Notes: generated by a model from the sequence alone, not told the origin. A DNA stretch of 15,046 nt from Bacillota bacterium (GCA_023437365.1 JAEZGK010000095.1:1-15046); one strand, 5' to 3'; counted from the first letter of the stretch, positions 6,515 through 13,814 are shown. Program-made: numbers and translations.

Positions 6515-7429
6515 ATGAAACATATCATCAGTCCGACTGACTTATCTGTTTCTGAGCTTGGCGAGCTTCTTGATCTGGCCGAAGAAATCATTCATGATCC
6601 CAAAAAATTCGCCGATGTGTGCCGAGGAAAAAAGCTGGCCACACTATTCTACGAACCGAGTACCAGAACCCGACTCAGCTTTGAGGCTGCAATGCTTAAT
6701 CTCGGAGGAAATGTATTGGGTTTTGCATCCGCTGATTCCAGTTCAGCATCAAAGGGTGAAAGTGTTGCCGATACCATTCGTGTTATTTCCTCTTATGCAG
6801 ATATCTGTGCTATTCGACATCCCAAGGAAGGCGCTCCATACGTTGCATCTACTTATTCTTCTATTCCTGTTATCAATGCCGGAGACGGCGGTCATAATCA
6901 TCCCACTCAAACCTTTACCGATTTATTAACAATTAAAAATCTAAAAGGACGTTTAAACAAATTAACCGTCGGCTTTTGTGGTGACTTAAAATTCGGTAGG
7001 ACCGTCCATTCCTTAATTAATGCATTGGCGCGTTATGACAATATCAACCTTGTATTAATCTCTCCTGAGGAGCTGCGTATACCGGCTTACATCCGTGAGG
7101 AGACTCTGAACGGCAATCATATTCCTTATGAAGAAGTCAGAAGTCTGGAGGATGCTATGCCGAAGCTTGATATCCTCTATATGACCAGAGTACAAAGAGA
7201 ACGTTTCTTTAATGAAGAGGATTATATCCGCCTGAAGGATATCTATATCCTGGACGACAAAAAGATGGCTTATGCCAAGGAGGATATGCTCGTGCTTCAT
7301 CCTCTTCCCAGAGTCAATGAGATTGCTACCGAGGTGGATGATGATCCGCGTGCGGTTTATTTCAAACAGGCAGAATACGGTGTCTACGTCCGCATGGCTC
7401 TGATCATGAAATTATTGGAGGTGAAATAA
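6515..7429 (+). CDS. pyrB: Aspartate carbamoyltransferase, catalytic chain
   Basis: It catalyses carbamoyl phosphate + L-aspartate to N-carbamoyl-L-aspartate, the first committed step of pyrimidine synthesis, in the cytoplasm. The 304 aa is full length. Visible signatures are the carbamoyl-phosphate loop FYEPSTRTRLSFE at 45-57, the 80s loop lysine in SASKGES at 77-83, HNHPTQTFTDL at 128-138, DLKFGRTVHSL, and the aspartate-binding LHPLPRVNEI near 260-270. GGAGG lies 6 nt before the ATG. Its TAA overlaps the ATG of pyrI by one base (TAATG), so the two chains are translationally coupled, as expected for subunits of one enzyme. No truncation or missing catalytic residue is seen. Confidence 0.97.
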   Translation: MKHIISPTDLSVSELGELLDLAEEIIHDPKKFADVCRGKKLATLFYEPSTRTRLSFEAAMLNLGGNVLGFASADSSSASKGESVADTIRVISSYADICAIRHPKEGAPYVASTYSSIPVINAGDGGHNHPTQTFTDLLTIKNLKGRLNKLTVGFCGDLKFGRTVHSLINALARYDNINLVLISPEELRIPAYIREETLNGNHIPYEEVRSLEDAMPKLDILYMTRVQRERFFNEEDYIRLKDIYILDDKKMAYAKEDMLVLHPLPRVNEIATEVDDDPRAVYFKQAEYGVYVRMALIMKLLEVK

Positions 7430-7857
7430 TGCTGAATATCGGAGTATTGAATCAGGGAATTGTAATCGATCATATTAAGGTTGGCGGCGCAATGAAGATC
7501 TACTCCTACTTAGACTTAGAGAACAAGGATGTCTCCGTGGCCATCATCAAGAATGCCAAGAGCAGCAAAATGGGCAAGAAGGACATCATCAAAATCGAAG
7601 GTACTTTAGAGGAGCTTGACTTGGATATTCTGGGAGCACTAGATCATGAGATTACCATCGACATCATCGAGAATGGTGAGATCATCGAGAAGAAGAATCC
7701 CACGCTTCCAGAGCATGTATCCAATGTCTTAAAGTGCAAGAATCCCCGCTGTATCACTTCTATAGAACCGGGACTTGTTCACTCCTTCAAGCTGACAGAC
7801 CGTGCCAATGGAATTTACCGCTGCATCTACTGTGAGCAGGCCTTTGATCGGAGATAA
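7429..7857 (+). CDS. pyrI: Aspartate carbamoyltransferase, regulatory chain
   Basis: The regulatory subunit binds nucleotide effectors (CTP, ATP, UTP) and links catalytic PyrB trimers into the allosteric holoenzyme. At 142 aa it is a little shorter than the E. coli chain. The N-terminal allosteric domain (about 1-95) begins with the family pattern GIVIDHIKVGGAMKIYSYL. The C-terminal zinc domain has the four expected cysteines, Cys103-x4-Cys108 and Cys132-x2-Cys135 (CKNPRC and CIYC), so zinc binding and contact with PyrB should be intact. GGAGGTG at 7417-7423 lies within the end of pyrB. The stop codon is followed within 11 bp by a 25-bp tandem array, and no ordinary terminator intervenes. Confidence 0.97.
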   Translation: MLNIGVLNQGIVIDHIKVGGAMKIYSYLDLENKDVSVAIIKNAKSSKMGKKDIIKIEGTLEELDLDILGALDHEITIDIIENGEIIEKKNPTLPEHVSNVLKCKNPRCITSIEPGLVHSFKLTDRANGIYRCIYCEQAFDRR

Positions 7858-7867
7858 AGTTTCATAA

Positions 7868-8067
7868 GATTAACTAAGGTTTAGGTATTGTAGATTAACT
7901 AAGGTTCAGGTATTGTAGGTTAACTAAGGTTTAGGTATGGTAGATTAACTAAGGTTTAGGTATGGTAGATTAACTAAGGTTTAGGTATGGTAGGTTAACT
8001 AAGGTTTAGGTATGGTAGGTTAACTAAGGTTTAGGTATGGTAGGTTAACTAAGATTTAGGTATTGTA
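7868..8067 (+). repeat. 25-bp tandem array, exactly 8 units
   Basis: Eight units of exactly 25 bp start at 7868, 7893, 7918, 7943, 7968, 7993, 8018 and 8043. Each begins GRTTAACTAAGG and ends with a TTTAGGTATKGTA-like half. Only a few positions vary (R at position 2, K near the end, one C in unit 2, AAGATT in unit 8), so the array is young or homogenised. It begins 10 bp after the pyrI stop and ends exactly where the palindrome at 8068 starts. There are no spacers, so it is not CRISPR. On the plus strand, GG-N4-GG-N3-GG-N2-GG recurs at 7978-7994, 8003-8019 and 8028-8044, a possible two-quartet G-quadruplex. Confidence 0.97.
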
Positions 8068-8234
8068 CAAAAGAGACAGGGTGCAGGCTCTGATTGTTTT
8101 TCCAACCAAAGACATCCGTTCGAATTGTTCGTGCGGGATTGACATAAATATCTTATGTCAATCCTACGCGTACAATTCTTCGGCTGTCAAGCTTAGGAAA
8201 TACAGTGATCAGAGCCTGCACCCTGTCTCTCTTG
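8068..8234. repeat. 167-bp palindromic element, MITE-like
   Basis: The outer arms of 27 bp (8068-8094 and 8208-8234) match at 26 of 27 positions. Inside, TTTCC/GGAAA, GACATCCG with CGGCTGTC (one mismatch), GAATTGT with ACAATTC, and a perfect 12-bp helix GGATTGACATAA/TTATGTCAATCC continue the pairing to a 5-nt loop. The whole element therefore folds as one long imperfect hairpin. A 16-nt near-direct repeat flanks it (8052-8067 and 8235-8250, 14 of 16 identical), which looks like a target duplication. No T-run follows on either side, so it is not a normal terminator. It encodes no protein. Confidence 0.75.
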
Positions 8235-8304
8235 AGATTTAGCTATTGAATTATCCTCTTGGACTTATATTATATCTTATGCGAAATCATAAAAGAGGAG
8301 GTGA

Positions 8305-8379
8305 ATGAAGAGTTTAACTTTCAATTCGATTTATAGTAATTACTTGACATGTATATTTACAGAATATAACATAGAGTAA
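8305..8379 (+). CDS. Possible 24-residue small protein
   Basis: ATG 8305 to TAA 8379 encodes MKSLTFNSIYSNYLTCIFTE followed by YNIE. It is preceded by GAGGAGGTGA, near-perfect complementarity to the 16S 3' end, though the gap from AGGAGG to the ATG is only 3 nt. A possible TTGAAT-16-TATTAT promoter lies at 8246-8273. The 3' half overlaps the promoter proposed for the lipoprotein gene, so it may be a leader peptide or chance. No family is recognised. Confidence 0.25.
   Translation: MKSLTFNSIYSNYLTCIFTEYNIE
8344..8370 (+). promoter_or_regulatory. Probable promoter of the lipoprotein gene
   Basis: TTGACA (8344-8349), a short 15-nt spacer and TATAAC (8365-8370). This would give a leader of about 85 nt with GGAGG at 8450-8454. 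The short spacer lowers confidence. Confidence 0.45.
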
Positions 8380-8461
8380 TCAAGGTTAGTACACACCTAT
8401 TTTATTGAGTATGTAAAAATTTTCTCTAATGAATGAGATGGATTTTTAAGGAGGAAAGATT

Positions 8462-9052
8462 TTGAAAAAATTATTCTTTGGTATTGCAGCTATGATATTT
8501 GCATTAGCATTAACTTCTTGTGCAAACTCTGGTAATCAAATAAAACCCATAAGAACTGAAGTAATTAATTTCGATATACAGACGGCTAAACAAATGATAG
8601 AACCGGGTGATAAAATCATTTCAGATATTGCTGTTAAGAATGAAGTCTCAAGGCAAGAGTTTCATCAGTTTTTAAGTAAAATTACAGACACCTACGATGG
8701 ATACAAGGATGTGCAATGGGAGTATATGTTTTTCATTAACAAAGAGCTTGAGGATAATAACATAGCTACACTGCATTTACAAAATAACGTATTTTATCCC
8801 ACCATATATCATCAAGATATAGAAGTAGCATATGCCAAAATTACAAACACTTATTATCAAAATGAATTTTTTAACACCAGTTTTCTGTCTATTAGAGAGG
8901 AATATTTGGGTGAAGACGTAAATTTGAAGGACTGGTATCGTGAATATATTTATAAGAAAGATGATAAAGATGACTGGATATTTTATGGTTTTGGCGGTGT
9001 AATGAATTTTACAGGTGAGAATTTTACACCTGACTATCTTAAGTTAAAGTAA
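8462..9052 (+). CDS. Predicted lipoprotein of unknown function
   Basis: 196 aa from a TTG start, which is supported by GGAGG seven bases upstream; no ATG fits. The N-terminus is a clear type II signal peptide: KK at 2-3, a hydrophobic stretch to residue 17, and lipobox LTSC with Cys20. The mature protein would be lipid-anchored on the outer face of the membrane. The remainder is acidic and aromatic-rich (YKDVQWEYMFF, NTYYQNEFFNTS, DDWIFYGFGGVMNF), with no motif I can assign and no membrane segment. It is more AT-rich than the housekeeping genes around it. It sits alone between the repeat/palindrome region and the convergent SEDS gene, so context gives no role. It could be recently acquired. 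Confidence 0.75.
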   Translation: MKKLFFGIAAMIFALALTSCANSGNQIKPIRTEVINFDIQTAKQMIEPGDKIISDIAVKNEVSRQEFHQFLSKITDTYDGYKDVQWEYMFFINKELEDNNIATLHLQNNVFYPTIYHQDIEVAYAKITNTYYQNEFFNTSFLSIREEYLGEDVNLKDWYREYIYKKDDKDDWIFYGFGGVMNFTGENFTPDYLKLK

Positions 9053-9071
9053 ATTACAGACATAGTATATT

Positions 9072-9100
9072 TGCATATATATATGCATTAATAATTTATT
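9072..9100. terminator. Weak palindrome between convergent genes
   Basis: TGCATATATATATGCA (9072-9087) is a perfect 16-bp AT-rich palindrome with no loop, followed by TTAATAATTTATT. It is the only candidate terminator between the lipoprotein gene and the convergent SEDS gene. It is thermodynamically weak. Confidence 0.25.
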
Positions 9101-9130
9101 CTATATACCCGCAATATTTACGAAGATAGT

Positions 9131-10324
9131 TTAAATACGATCCCTTCTAGTCCCAATTGATACATTGGAATAAAATCTATGAGTTTCTATTTTATACTTC
9201 TGTCTGATTCCAATGTTAACCACCAGAGCGATTGCCAGCATCGAGCTGATCAGAGACGATAAGCCGTAGCTTATGAAGGGCAGGGTCAGTCCTGTATTAG
9301 GTAAAAACTTCACTGCCACACCTATATTTACAAAAATCTGAAACATCAGATATGCTGATACTCCCATACATATGATTTTTCCCATGTAATCAGGGGTACG
9401 TTTCGCTATGATCAAACATCTGAAAATCAATATCGCATAAAGCATTAATAGGATAAAGCTACCGATAAATCCAAATTCTTCACCAACTACCGCGAAGACA
9501 AAGTCACTTTCCTTCGCATAAAGATTACTGTACCTTCTATCCTCATCTGCATTCAAGGAAATCCTCTTACCATGCAGACCTCCTGAGCCTATGGCTGCAA
9601 TGGATTGATTTTGCTGATAGTCTCCGGATAGGTCATCACTTTCGTCAGAGGATAAAAATGATAACACTCTATTGATCTGGTATTCTTCAATGAAGGGAAG
9701 ATTAACTTTAAACACCGCTACTGCGATGAATAAACCTGCCACGATCGGTACAACTAAAGCTAGAGCCGCACAGATAACCTTGTAGCTGATTCCTGAAGAA
9801 TATACAATAATACAAAAGATAAACAAAAGTGCCAGAGCAGAGCTCAAATGCGGCTCCAATAATATCAAAGCTACGGGCATAGCTGCAGCCGCCGCTAATA
9901 GGAAGAACACAGATAGCTTGTTCAATTTATCTTTAAAACGATTGCACAGAAATGCCAAAAAAAGAACTAATACAACTTTTGTAAACTCTGAGGGCTGAAA
10001 GCGTATACCCAAAATAATGATCCATCGATTCACATTATTTAAATTTGAACCTGCGACAAGTGTATAGGTTAAGACTGAAATCATGGCAAAATACATGAGA
10101 AAAGAGACATTGCAGTAAAAATGAAAATCAATAATAATGACAACAACAAATAGCAGATAACCCAAACAGACACCTGCAATATTCTTAATCAGGATAGCGT
10201 CTCGATCCTCACTCAGCTTGAACGTCTGCTGCGCACAAAATAAGCCGATGCATATTAGTAATGTCATGACCAGTACCATAATATAATCCATATTCTTGAT
10301 AATTCCCTTTACTTTCTCTCTCAT
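9131..10324 (-). CDS. rodA: SEDS peptidoglycan polymerase, RodA/FtsW family
   Basis: A multi-pass membrane glycosyltransferase that polymerises lipid II during cell wall synthesis, normally with a partner class B penicillin-binding protein. The 397 aa hold about ten hydrophobic segments. Family signatures are FQPSEFTKVVLVLFLAFL (109-126), YQQNQSIAAIGSGGLHGK (236-253), and KESDFVFAVVGEEFGFIG (271-288), whose Asp274 matches the catalytic aspartate of SEDS enzymes. FLPNTGLTLPFISYGLSS (340-357) follows. RodA is favoured over FtsW or SpoVE on general layout, but the GLTLPFISYG segment is also FtsW-like, so the paralogue is uncertain. AAAGGA lies 6 nt before the ATG, with its own promoter at 10399-10427. 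It is not in a division or mreBCD cluster, so a second, perhaps specialised, copy is plausible. No partner PBP is nearby. Confidence 0.85.
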   Translation of the reverse strand: MREKVKGIIKNMDYIMVLVMTLLICIGLFCAQQTFKLSEDRDAILIKNIAGVCLGYLLFVVVIIIDFHFYCNVSFLMYFAMISVLTYTLVAGSNLNNVNRWIIILGIRFQPSEFTKVVLVLFLAFLCNRFKDKLNKLSVFFLLAAAAAMPVALILLEPHLSSALALLFIFCIIVYSSGISYKVICAALALVVPIVAGLFIAVAVFKVNLPFIEEYQINRVLSFLSSDESDDLSGDYQQNQSIAAIGSGGLHGKRISLNADEDRRYSNLYAKESDFVFAVVGEEFGFIGSFILLMLYAILIFRCLIIAKRTPDYMGKIICMGVSAYLMFQIFVNIGVAVKFLPNTGLTLPFISYGLSSLISSMLAIALVVNIGIRQKYKIETHRFYSNVSIGTRRDRI

Positions 10325-10398
10325 TGTATGTCCTTTCGCTCCCTTTCAAAACCAGTATTCATAAGATTTCAACCATGATCTATTTGGCTATTATTACC

Positions 10399-10427
10399 AT
10401 TATATACCATCATATACCGGTTCACAA
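10399..10427 (-). promoter_or_regulatory. Promoter of the SEDS gene
   Basis: Minus strand TTGTGA (10427-10422), a 17-nt spacer and TATAAT (10404-10399). The predicted leader is about 70 nt. Confidence 0.65.
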
Positions 10428-10473
10428 GTTCGATGTTGCCAAAATTCGTCTTTTTCTTTTATCAATGTAATAT

Positions 10474-10512
10474 TTAATTACAGTCTCTGTTATCAGAGTT
10501 TTCTGCCTTCAT
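10474..10512 (-). CDS. Possible 12-codon frame with strong Shine-Dalgarno
   Basis: MKAENSDNRDCN follows AAAGGAGG (10528-10521) at an ideal 8-nt gap, about 150 nt upstream of the SEDS start codon and downstream of the sod terminator. A TATAAC (10539-10534) could be a -10, but no good -35 is seen. It contains the small inverted repeat CTCTG-4 nt-CAGAG. It could be a leader peptide or chance. Confidence 0.15.
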   Translation of the reverse strand: MKAENSDNRDCN

Positions 10513-10578
10513 CAGCCATTCCTCCTTTCCCTGTTATACTTAGGGCTACGATTGATTCAGTCCTTTGCCTCGAAGGGA

Positions 10579-10637
10579 AACAACAAAAATCACCTTACTG
10601 ATTCAAATTGCGGTGACATTTGAATCAGTAAGGTGAT
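10579..10637 (-). terminator. Intrinsic terminator of the superoxide dismutase gene
   Basis: A perfect 20-bp stem (10637-10618 with 10608-10589) closes a 9-nt loop and is followed on the minus strand by TTTTTGTTG. It begins 24 bp after the sod stop codon. The stem is unusually long and perfect for a terminator. Confidence 0.92.
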
Positions 10638-10661
10638 GATCGATCTCGATTTCAATATACA

Positions 10662-11243
10662 TCAGAAGCTCATCCTGCCACCTACTACAGTCCAGTTGAT
10701 GTTCGACATGAAATTCTTGATGTATTCTGCTTTGTTATCTGCATATTGCAGAAAGTAGGCATGCTCATACATGTCCAGGACCAGGATGGGTGCAGAATAT
10801 GCGATATTTCCCAGATCATGCTGATCAAGACTGATATTACGAAGACGACGGCTACGCTGATCATAGCACAGGATAGCCCATCCTCTGCTTGCCTTCGCAG
10901 TAGCGACAAAATCCTCTGCCCATCGATCCATGCTTCCGAAATCCTGCTCGATGGGATCAATGGTTTCGTCTTTGGCTTCCGAAGTCTCACCACCTATATT
11001 TTCAAAATAAAGCTCATGAAGAATGACTCCGTCTAGGGCAAAGGTTTCACCCCTCTTGAGTTCCCGATACCAACTAAAGGTCGTATTAGCCTGATCTCTT
11101 TGGGCATCTCCCTGATTTAGGACAGAATCTATTTTATTGATATTATTGACGTATCCCTCATAGAGTCTCATATGCGCTTCAAATTGCTCCCGGTTGATAA
11201 CCGTGATATCATTTGAATAAATAAATGGAATTTTCTCTATCAT
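10662..11243 (-). CDS. Superoxide dismutase, Fe/Mn family
   Basis: It converts superoxide to oxygen and hydrogen peroxide in the cytoplasm, a protective role in an anaerobe that meets oxygen. The 193 aa show the N-terminal helix EAHMRLYEGYVNNIN, then HELYFEN (His76), SRGWAIL near 119-125, and DMYEHAYFLQY (Asp157, His161). With His24 these supply the expected three-His, one-Asp metal site. The usual HHxxHH region of the first helix is reduced to a single His plus LYEGYV, and the tryptophan pair of the WxWL region is GWAIL. It therefore belongs to a divergent branch, and metal preference cannot be read from the sequence. AAGGAG lies 6 nt before the ATG. It is divergent from the GNAT gene and has a strong terminator. 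sodA or sodB naming is not decidable. Confidence 0.85.
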   Translation of the reverse strand: MIEKIPFIYSNDITVINREQFEAHMRLYEGYVNNINKIDSVLNQGDAQRDQANTTFSWYRELKRGETFALDGVILHELYFENIGGETSEAKDETIDPIEQDFGSMDRWAEDFVATAKASRGWAILCYDQRSRRLRNISLDQHDLGNIAYSAPILVLDMYEHAYFLQYADNKAEYIKNFMSNINWTVVGGRMSF

Positions 11244-11335
11244 TTTTGACTCCTTCCATGGCTTTTCTATAACTTGTACTATCTATATATCATACGTATA
11301 GAAGGTTCTAATTATGTACTGAAGGATTATATTTT

Positions 11336-11364
11336 TTGACATGGCAGTTACCATATGTTATAAT
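11336..11364 (+). promoter_or_regulatory. Perfect consensus promoter of the GNAT gene
   Basis: TTGACA (11336-11341), a 17-nt spacer and TATAAT (11359-11364), an exact sigma-A consensus. The spacer holds a small inverted repeat, ATGG-6 nt-CCAT (11341-11354). A minus-strand TATAAT (11331-11326) lies just beside it and could be the -10 of the divergent sod gene, but its -35 is poor. The two promoters would overlap. Confidence 0.8.
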
Positions 11365-11432
11365 CTTCCAAAACCCAGAATGTTACAGTTTATGACGATG
11401 AAACATCACTGTTTTGATGAGGGAGGAATATT

Positions 11433-11882
11433 ATGAAAGTATTAGAGGCAATGCATTATGACTTAGAGCAGATATTAGCGCTACAATATCTGGCTTATCA
11501 AAGTGAGGCCAAGCTGCATAATAACGATAAGATACCACCTTTGGTACAGACTCTTTCTGAGATCGAGAACGAATATAAGAAAGGTGTCGTTCTAAAGGGA
11601 GTCACGGAGAATGGTACCATTATTGGTTCTGTTCGTGGATATACAGAAGGAAATACCCTGTATATAGGCAAGTTGATTGTGCACCCGGACATGCAGGGCA
11701 AAGGCTATGGAAAACAACTCCTGGCTTCTATTGAAGCTCTCTATCCCGATTATCGATATGAACTTTTTACTAGCGCAAAAAGTATCCGAAATCTTTCTCT
11801 GTATGAAAGTCGTGGATATGTCAGATTTCATGAGAAAGAGGCCGCCGGACTTAAGATTATCTATTTAGAAAAAATATCGTGA
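11433..11882 (+). CDS. GNAT-family N-acetyltransferase
   Basis: A cytoplasmic acyltransferase predicted to move an acetyl group from acetyl-CoA to an amine on an unknown substrate. The 149 aa cover one GNAT domain. Strand beta4 reads LYIGKLIVHPDMQGKGYGKQL, with the acetyl-CoA loop Q-x-x-G-x-G at 88-93. The C-terminal NLSLYESRGYVRF matches the family's motif B. GGGAGGA lies upstream of the ATG, and the promoter is a perfect consensus with a leader of about 60 nt. It is divergently placed from superoxide dismutase and convergent with fhs. This context does not indicate a substrate. Confidence 0.88.
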   Translation: MKVLEAMHYDLEQILALQYLAYQSEAKLHNNDKIPPLVQTLSEIENEYKKGVVLKGVTENGTIIGSVRGYTEGNTLYIGKLIVHPDMQGKGYGKQLLASIEALYPDYRYELFTSAKSIRNLSLYESRGYVRFHEKEAAGLKIIYLEKIS

Positions 11883-11961
11883 GGAACAAGATCTTGTCAT
11901 CTGATGTTTAATTATTATTGTTAATTAATAACACACAATAGAAAAGCAGTAATAAGTATAA

Positions 11962-12037
11962 GTACTCCCTGCCTGAGGGGAAAAGCCTTCCGGATATCCA
12001 TGATTACTCCAAAGCCTTCCCCTATGGCAGGGAGCGT
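11962..12037. terminator. Long hairpin between GNAT and fhs
   Basis: An 18-nt arm (11965-11982) pairs with 12017-12034 at 16 of 18 positions: CTCCCTGCC/GGCAGGGAG plus AGGGGAA/TTCCCCT. TAC and GTA flank the stem ends. The 34-nt interior contains GGATATCC, and AAAGCCTTCC occurs twice (11982-11991 and 12011-12020). TATTATTTTGTTT follows on the plus strand. The position between convergent genes suggests a bidirectional terminator, though neither U-tract is pure. Confidence 0.6.
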
Positions 12038-12066
12038 ATTATTTTGTTTCGCAATATACAATAATA

Positions 12067-13737
12067 TTAAAAGAGACCGGTAATTCTTCCATTGTCATCC
12101 AAATCAATTCCTTCCGCAGCTGGTACTCTTGGTAATCCCGGCATTGTCATCACAGTTCCTGTAATAGCTACAACAAAGCCTGCTCCGGCTGATACATATA
12201 CCTCACGGATATTAATCGTGAAGCCGGTCGGTCTGCCTAGCTTCGCAGCATCATCCGAAAGGGAATACTGATTTTTAGCCATACAGATCGGAAGCCTTCC
12301 ATAGCCGAGCTCTTCGATGGTCTTGATGGCACTTTGCGCAGCAGGATCATAGGTTACACCATCCGCACCATAGATTTCCTTTGCGATTGTCTCTATCTTC
12401 TCCTTCAGACTTAAACTCAAGTCATACAACGGCTTGTAATTGCTCTTTTTTGTCTGCATGGTATGGAGTACCTTCTCAGCCAGATCCAGACCTCCTTCTC
12501 CTCCCTTCTCCCACACCTCACAAAGGGAGAATTCGCAGCCTCTCTTCTCGCAAAATTCCTTAACATAAGCCAGTTCCGCCTCAGTGTCCGTGATAAAGCG
12601 GTTCAGACTGACCACCACAGGAACACCGAATTTCTGAAGGTTTTCGATATGCTTTTCAAGATTAACGATACCTTTTTTCAATGCCTCGAGGTTCTCTGCC
12701 GAAAGCTCTGTCTTCAAAACACCACCATTATATTTCAATGCTCTGACAGTCGCTACCAGAACAATTGCATCCGGTGTCAGACCTGCCATCCTGCACTTGA
12801 TATCCAAGAATTTCTCTGCTCCAAGATCTGCTCCAAAGCCAGCTTCCGTCACTACCACATCTGCCAGCTTCAAAGCTGTCTTTGTTGCCCTGACACTGTT
12901 GCAACCATGAGCAATATTGGCAAAAGGACCGCCATGAATGATTGCAGGCGTATTCTCGAGGGTTTGAATCAGATTTGGTTTCAGCGCATCCTTTAACAGT
13001 GCGGCCATTGCTCCTACAGCATTCAATTCCTTTGCTGTTACGGGTTTGCCTGCATAAGTATATGCTACAACAATTCTTCCGAGTCTCTCCTTCAAATCCT
13101 TAGTATCCTCAGCCAGGCAAAGGACAGCCATAATCTCCGAAGCAACCGTAATTATGAAATGATCCTCACGCACTACACCGTCTGCTTTTCGTCCAAGACC
13201 TACTACAATGTTTCGAAGGACTCTGTCATTCATATCCACACAGCGCTTCCATACAATTTGATTGGTATCGATATCCAAGGCATTTCCCTGTTGAATATGG
13301 TTATCCAGCATTGCCGCAAGCAGGTTATTTGCTGAGGTAATGGCATGAAAATCTCCGGTAAAATGAAGATTCAAATCCTCCATCGGTACGACCTGAGCAT
13401 TACCGCCTCCGGCTGCCCCACCCTTGATACCAAAACACGGACCGAGTGATGGTTCTCGAAGTGCAATTACCGATTTCATATTCATACGACCCAAAGCCTG
13501 ACCCAGTCCGACTGTTGTTGTCGTCTTACCTTCACCGGCAGGAGTCGGATTAATCGCTGTGACCAGCACAAGCTTTCCATCCGGTCTATCCTTTACCTTA
13601 TCCCAAAGCTCATCTGAAAGCTTCGCTTTATATTTTCCGTAGAACTCCAGATCCTCCTCAGCTACGTCAAGTCTCCCCGCAACCTCCCTGATGTGCATGA
13701 GCTGTGCTTCCTGTGCTATTTGAATGTCCGACTTCAT
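12067..13737 (-). CDS. fhs: Formate-tetrahydrofolate ligase
   Basis: It makes 10-formyl-tetrahydrofolate from formate, tetrahydrofolate and ATP. This is the entry step of the methyl branch of acetogenesis and, in fermenters, a source of one-carbon units for purines. The 556 aa is full length for the family. The P-loop TPAGEGKT lies at 65-72, EPSLGPCFGIKGGAAGGG starts at 95, and HFTGDFHAITSANN follows. The C-terminus ends PGLPRVPAAEGIDLD and is intact. AAAGGCGG lies upstream of the ATG, with a promoter at 13787-13814. It is monocistronic here, with no other folate or Wood-Ljungdahl gene adjacent, so acetogenesis cannot be inferred from this window. Confidence 0.97.
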   Translation of the reverse strand: MKSDIQIAQEAQLMHIREVAGRLDVAEEDLEFYGKYKAKLSDELWDKVKDRPDGKLVLVTAINPTPAGEGKTTTTVGLGQALGRMNMKSVIALREPSLGPCFGIKGGAAGGGNAQVVPMEDLNLHFTGDFHAITSANNLLAAMLDNHIQQGNALDIDTNQIVWKRCVDMNDRVLRNIVVGLGRKADGVVREDHFIITVASEIMAVLCLAEDTKDLKERLGRIVVAYTYAGKPVTAKELNAVGAMAALLKDALKPNLIQTLENTPAIIHGGPFANIAHGCNSVRATKTALKLADVVVTEAGFGADLGAEKFLDIKCRMAGLTPDAIVLVATVRALKYNGGVLKTELSAENLEALKKGIVNLEKHIENLQKFGVPVVVSLNRFITDTEAELAYVKEFCEKRGCEFSLCEVWEKGGEGGLDLAEKVLHTMQTKKSNYKPLYDLSLSLKEKIETIAKEIYGADGVTYDPAAQSAIKTIEELGYGRLPICMAKNQYSLSDDAAKLGRPTGFTINIREVYVSAGAGFVVAITGTVMTMPGLPRVPAAEGIDLDDNGRITGLF

Positions 13738-13786
13738 TCGTGTACCCGCCTTTCTGTTTCTTTGATACGAAAGCTTTAATAATAAG

Positions 13787-13814
13787 ATTGTAGCATTTCT
13801 TCCCGATTAATCAA
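13787..13814 (-). promoter_or_regulatory. Promoter of fhs
   Basis: Minus strand TTGATT (13814-13809), a 16-nt spacer and TACAAT (13792-13787), preceded by TGC to give an extended -10. The leader is about 45 nt, with no riboswitch-sized structure. Confidence 0.65.

Noticed and set aside
7868..8067. CRISPR array
   Set aside because: The units are contiguous with no spacers and no cas genes are present.
12381..12996. Plus-strand frames inside fhs (60 and 177 codons)
   Set aside because: They are shadows of the complete minus-strand fhs coding sequence, with no family similarity.
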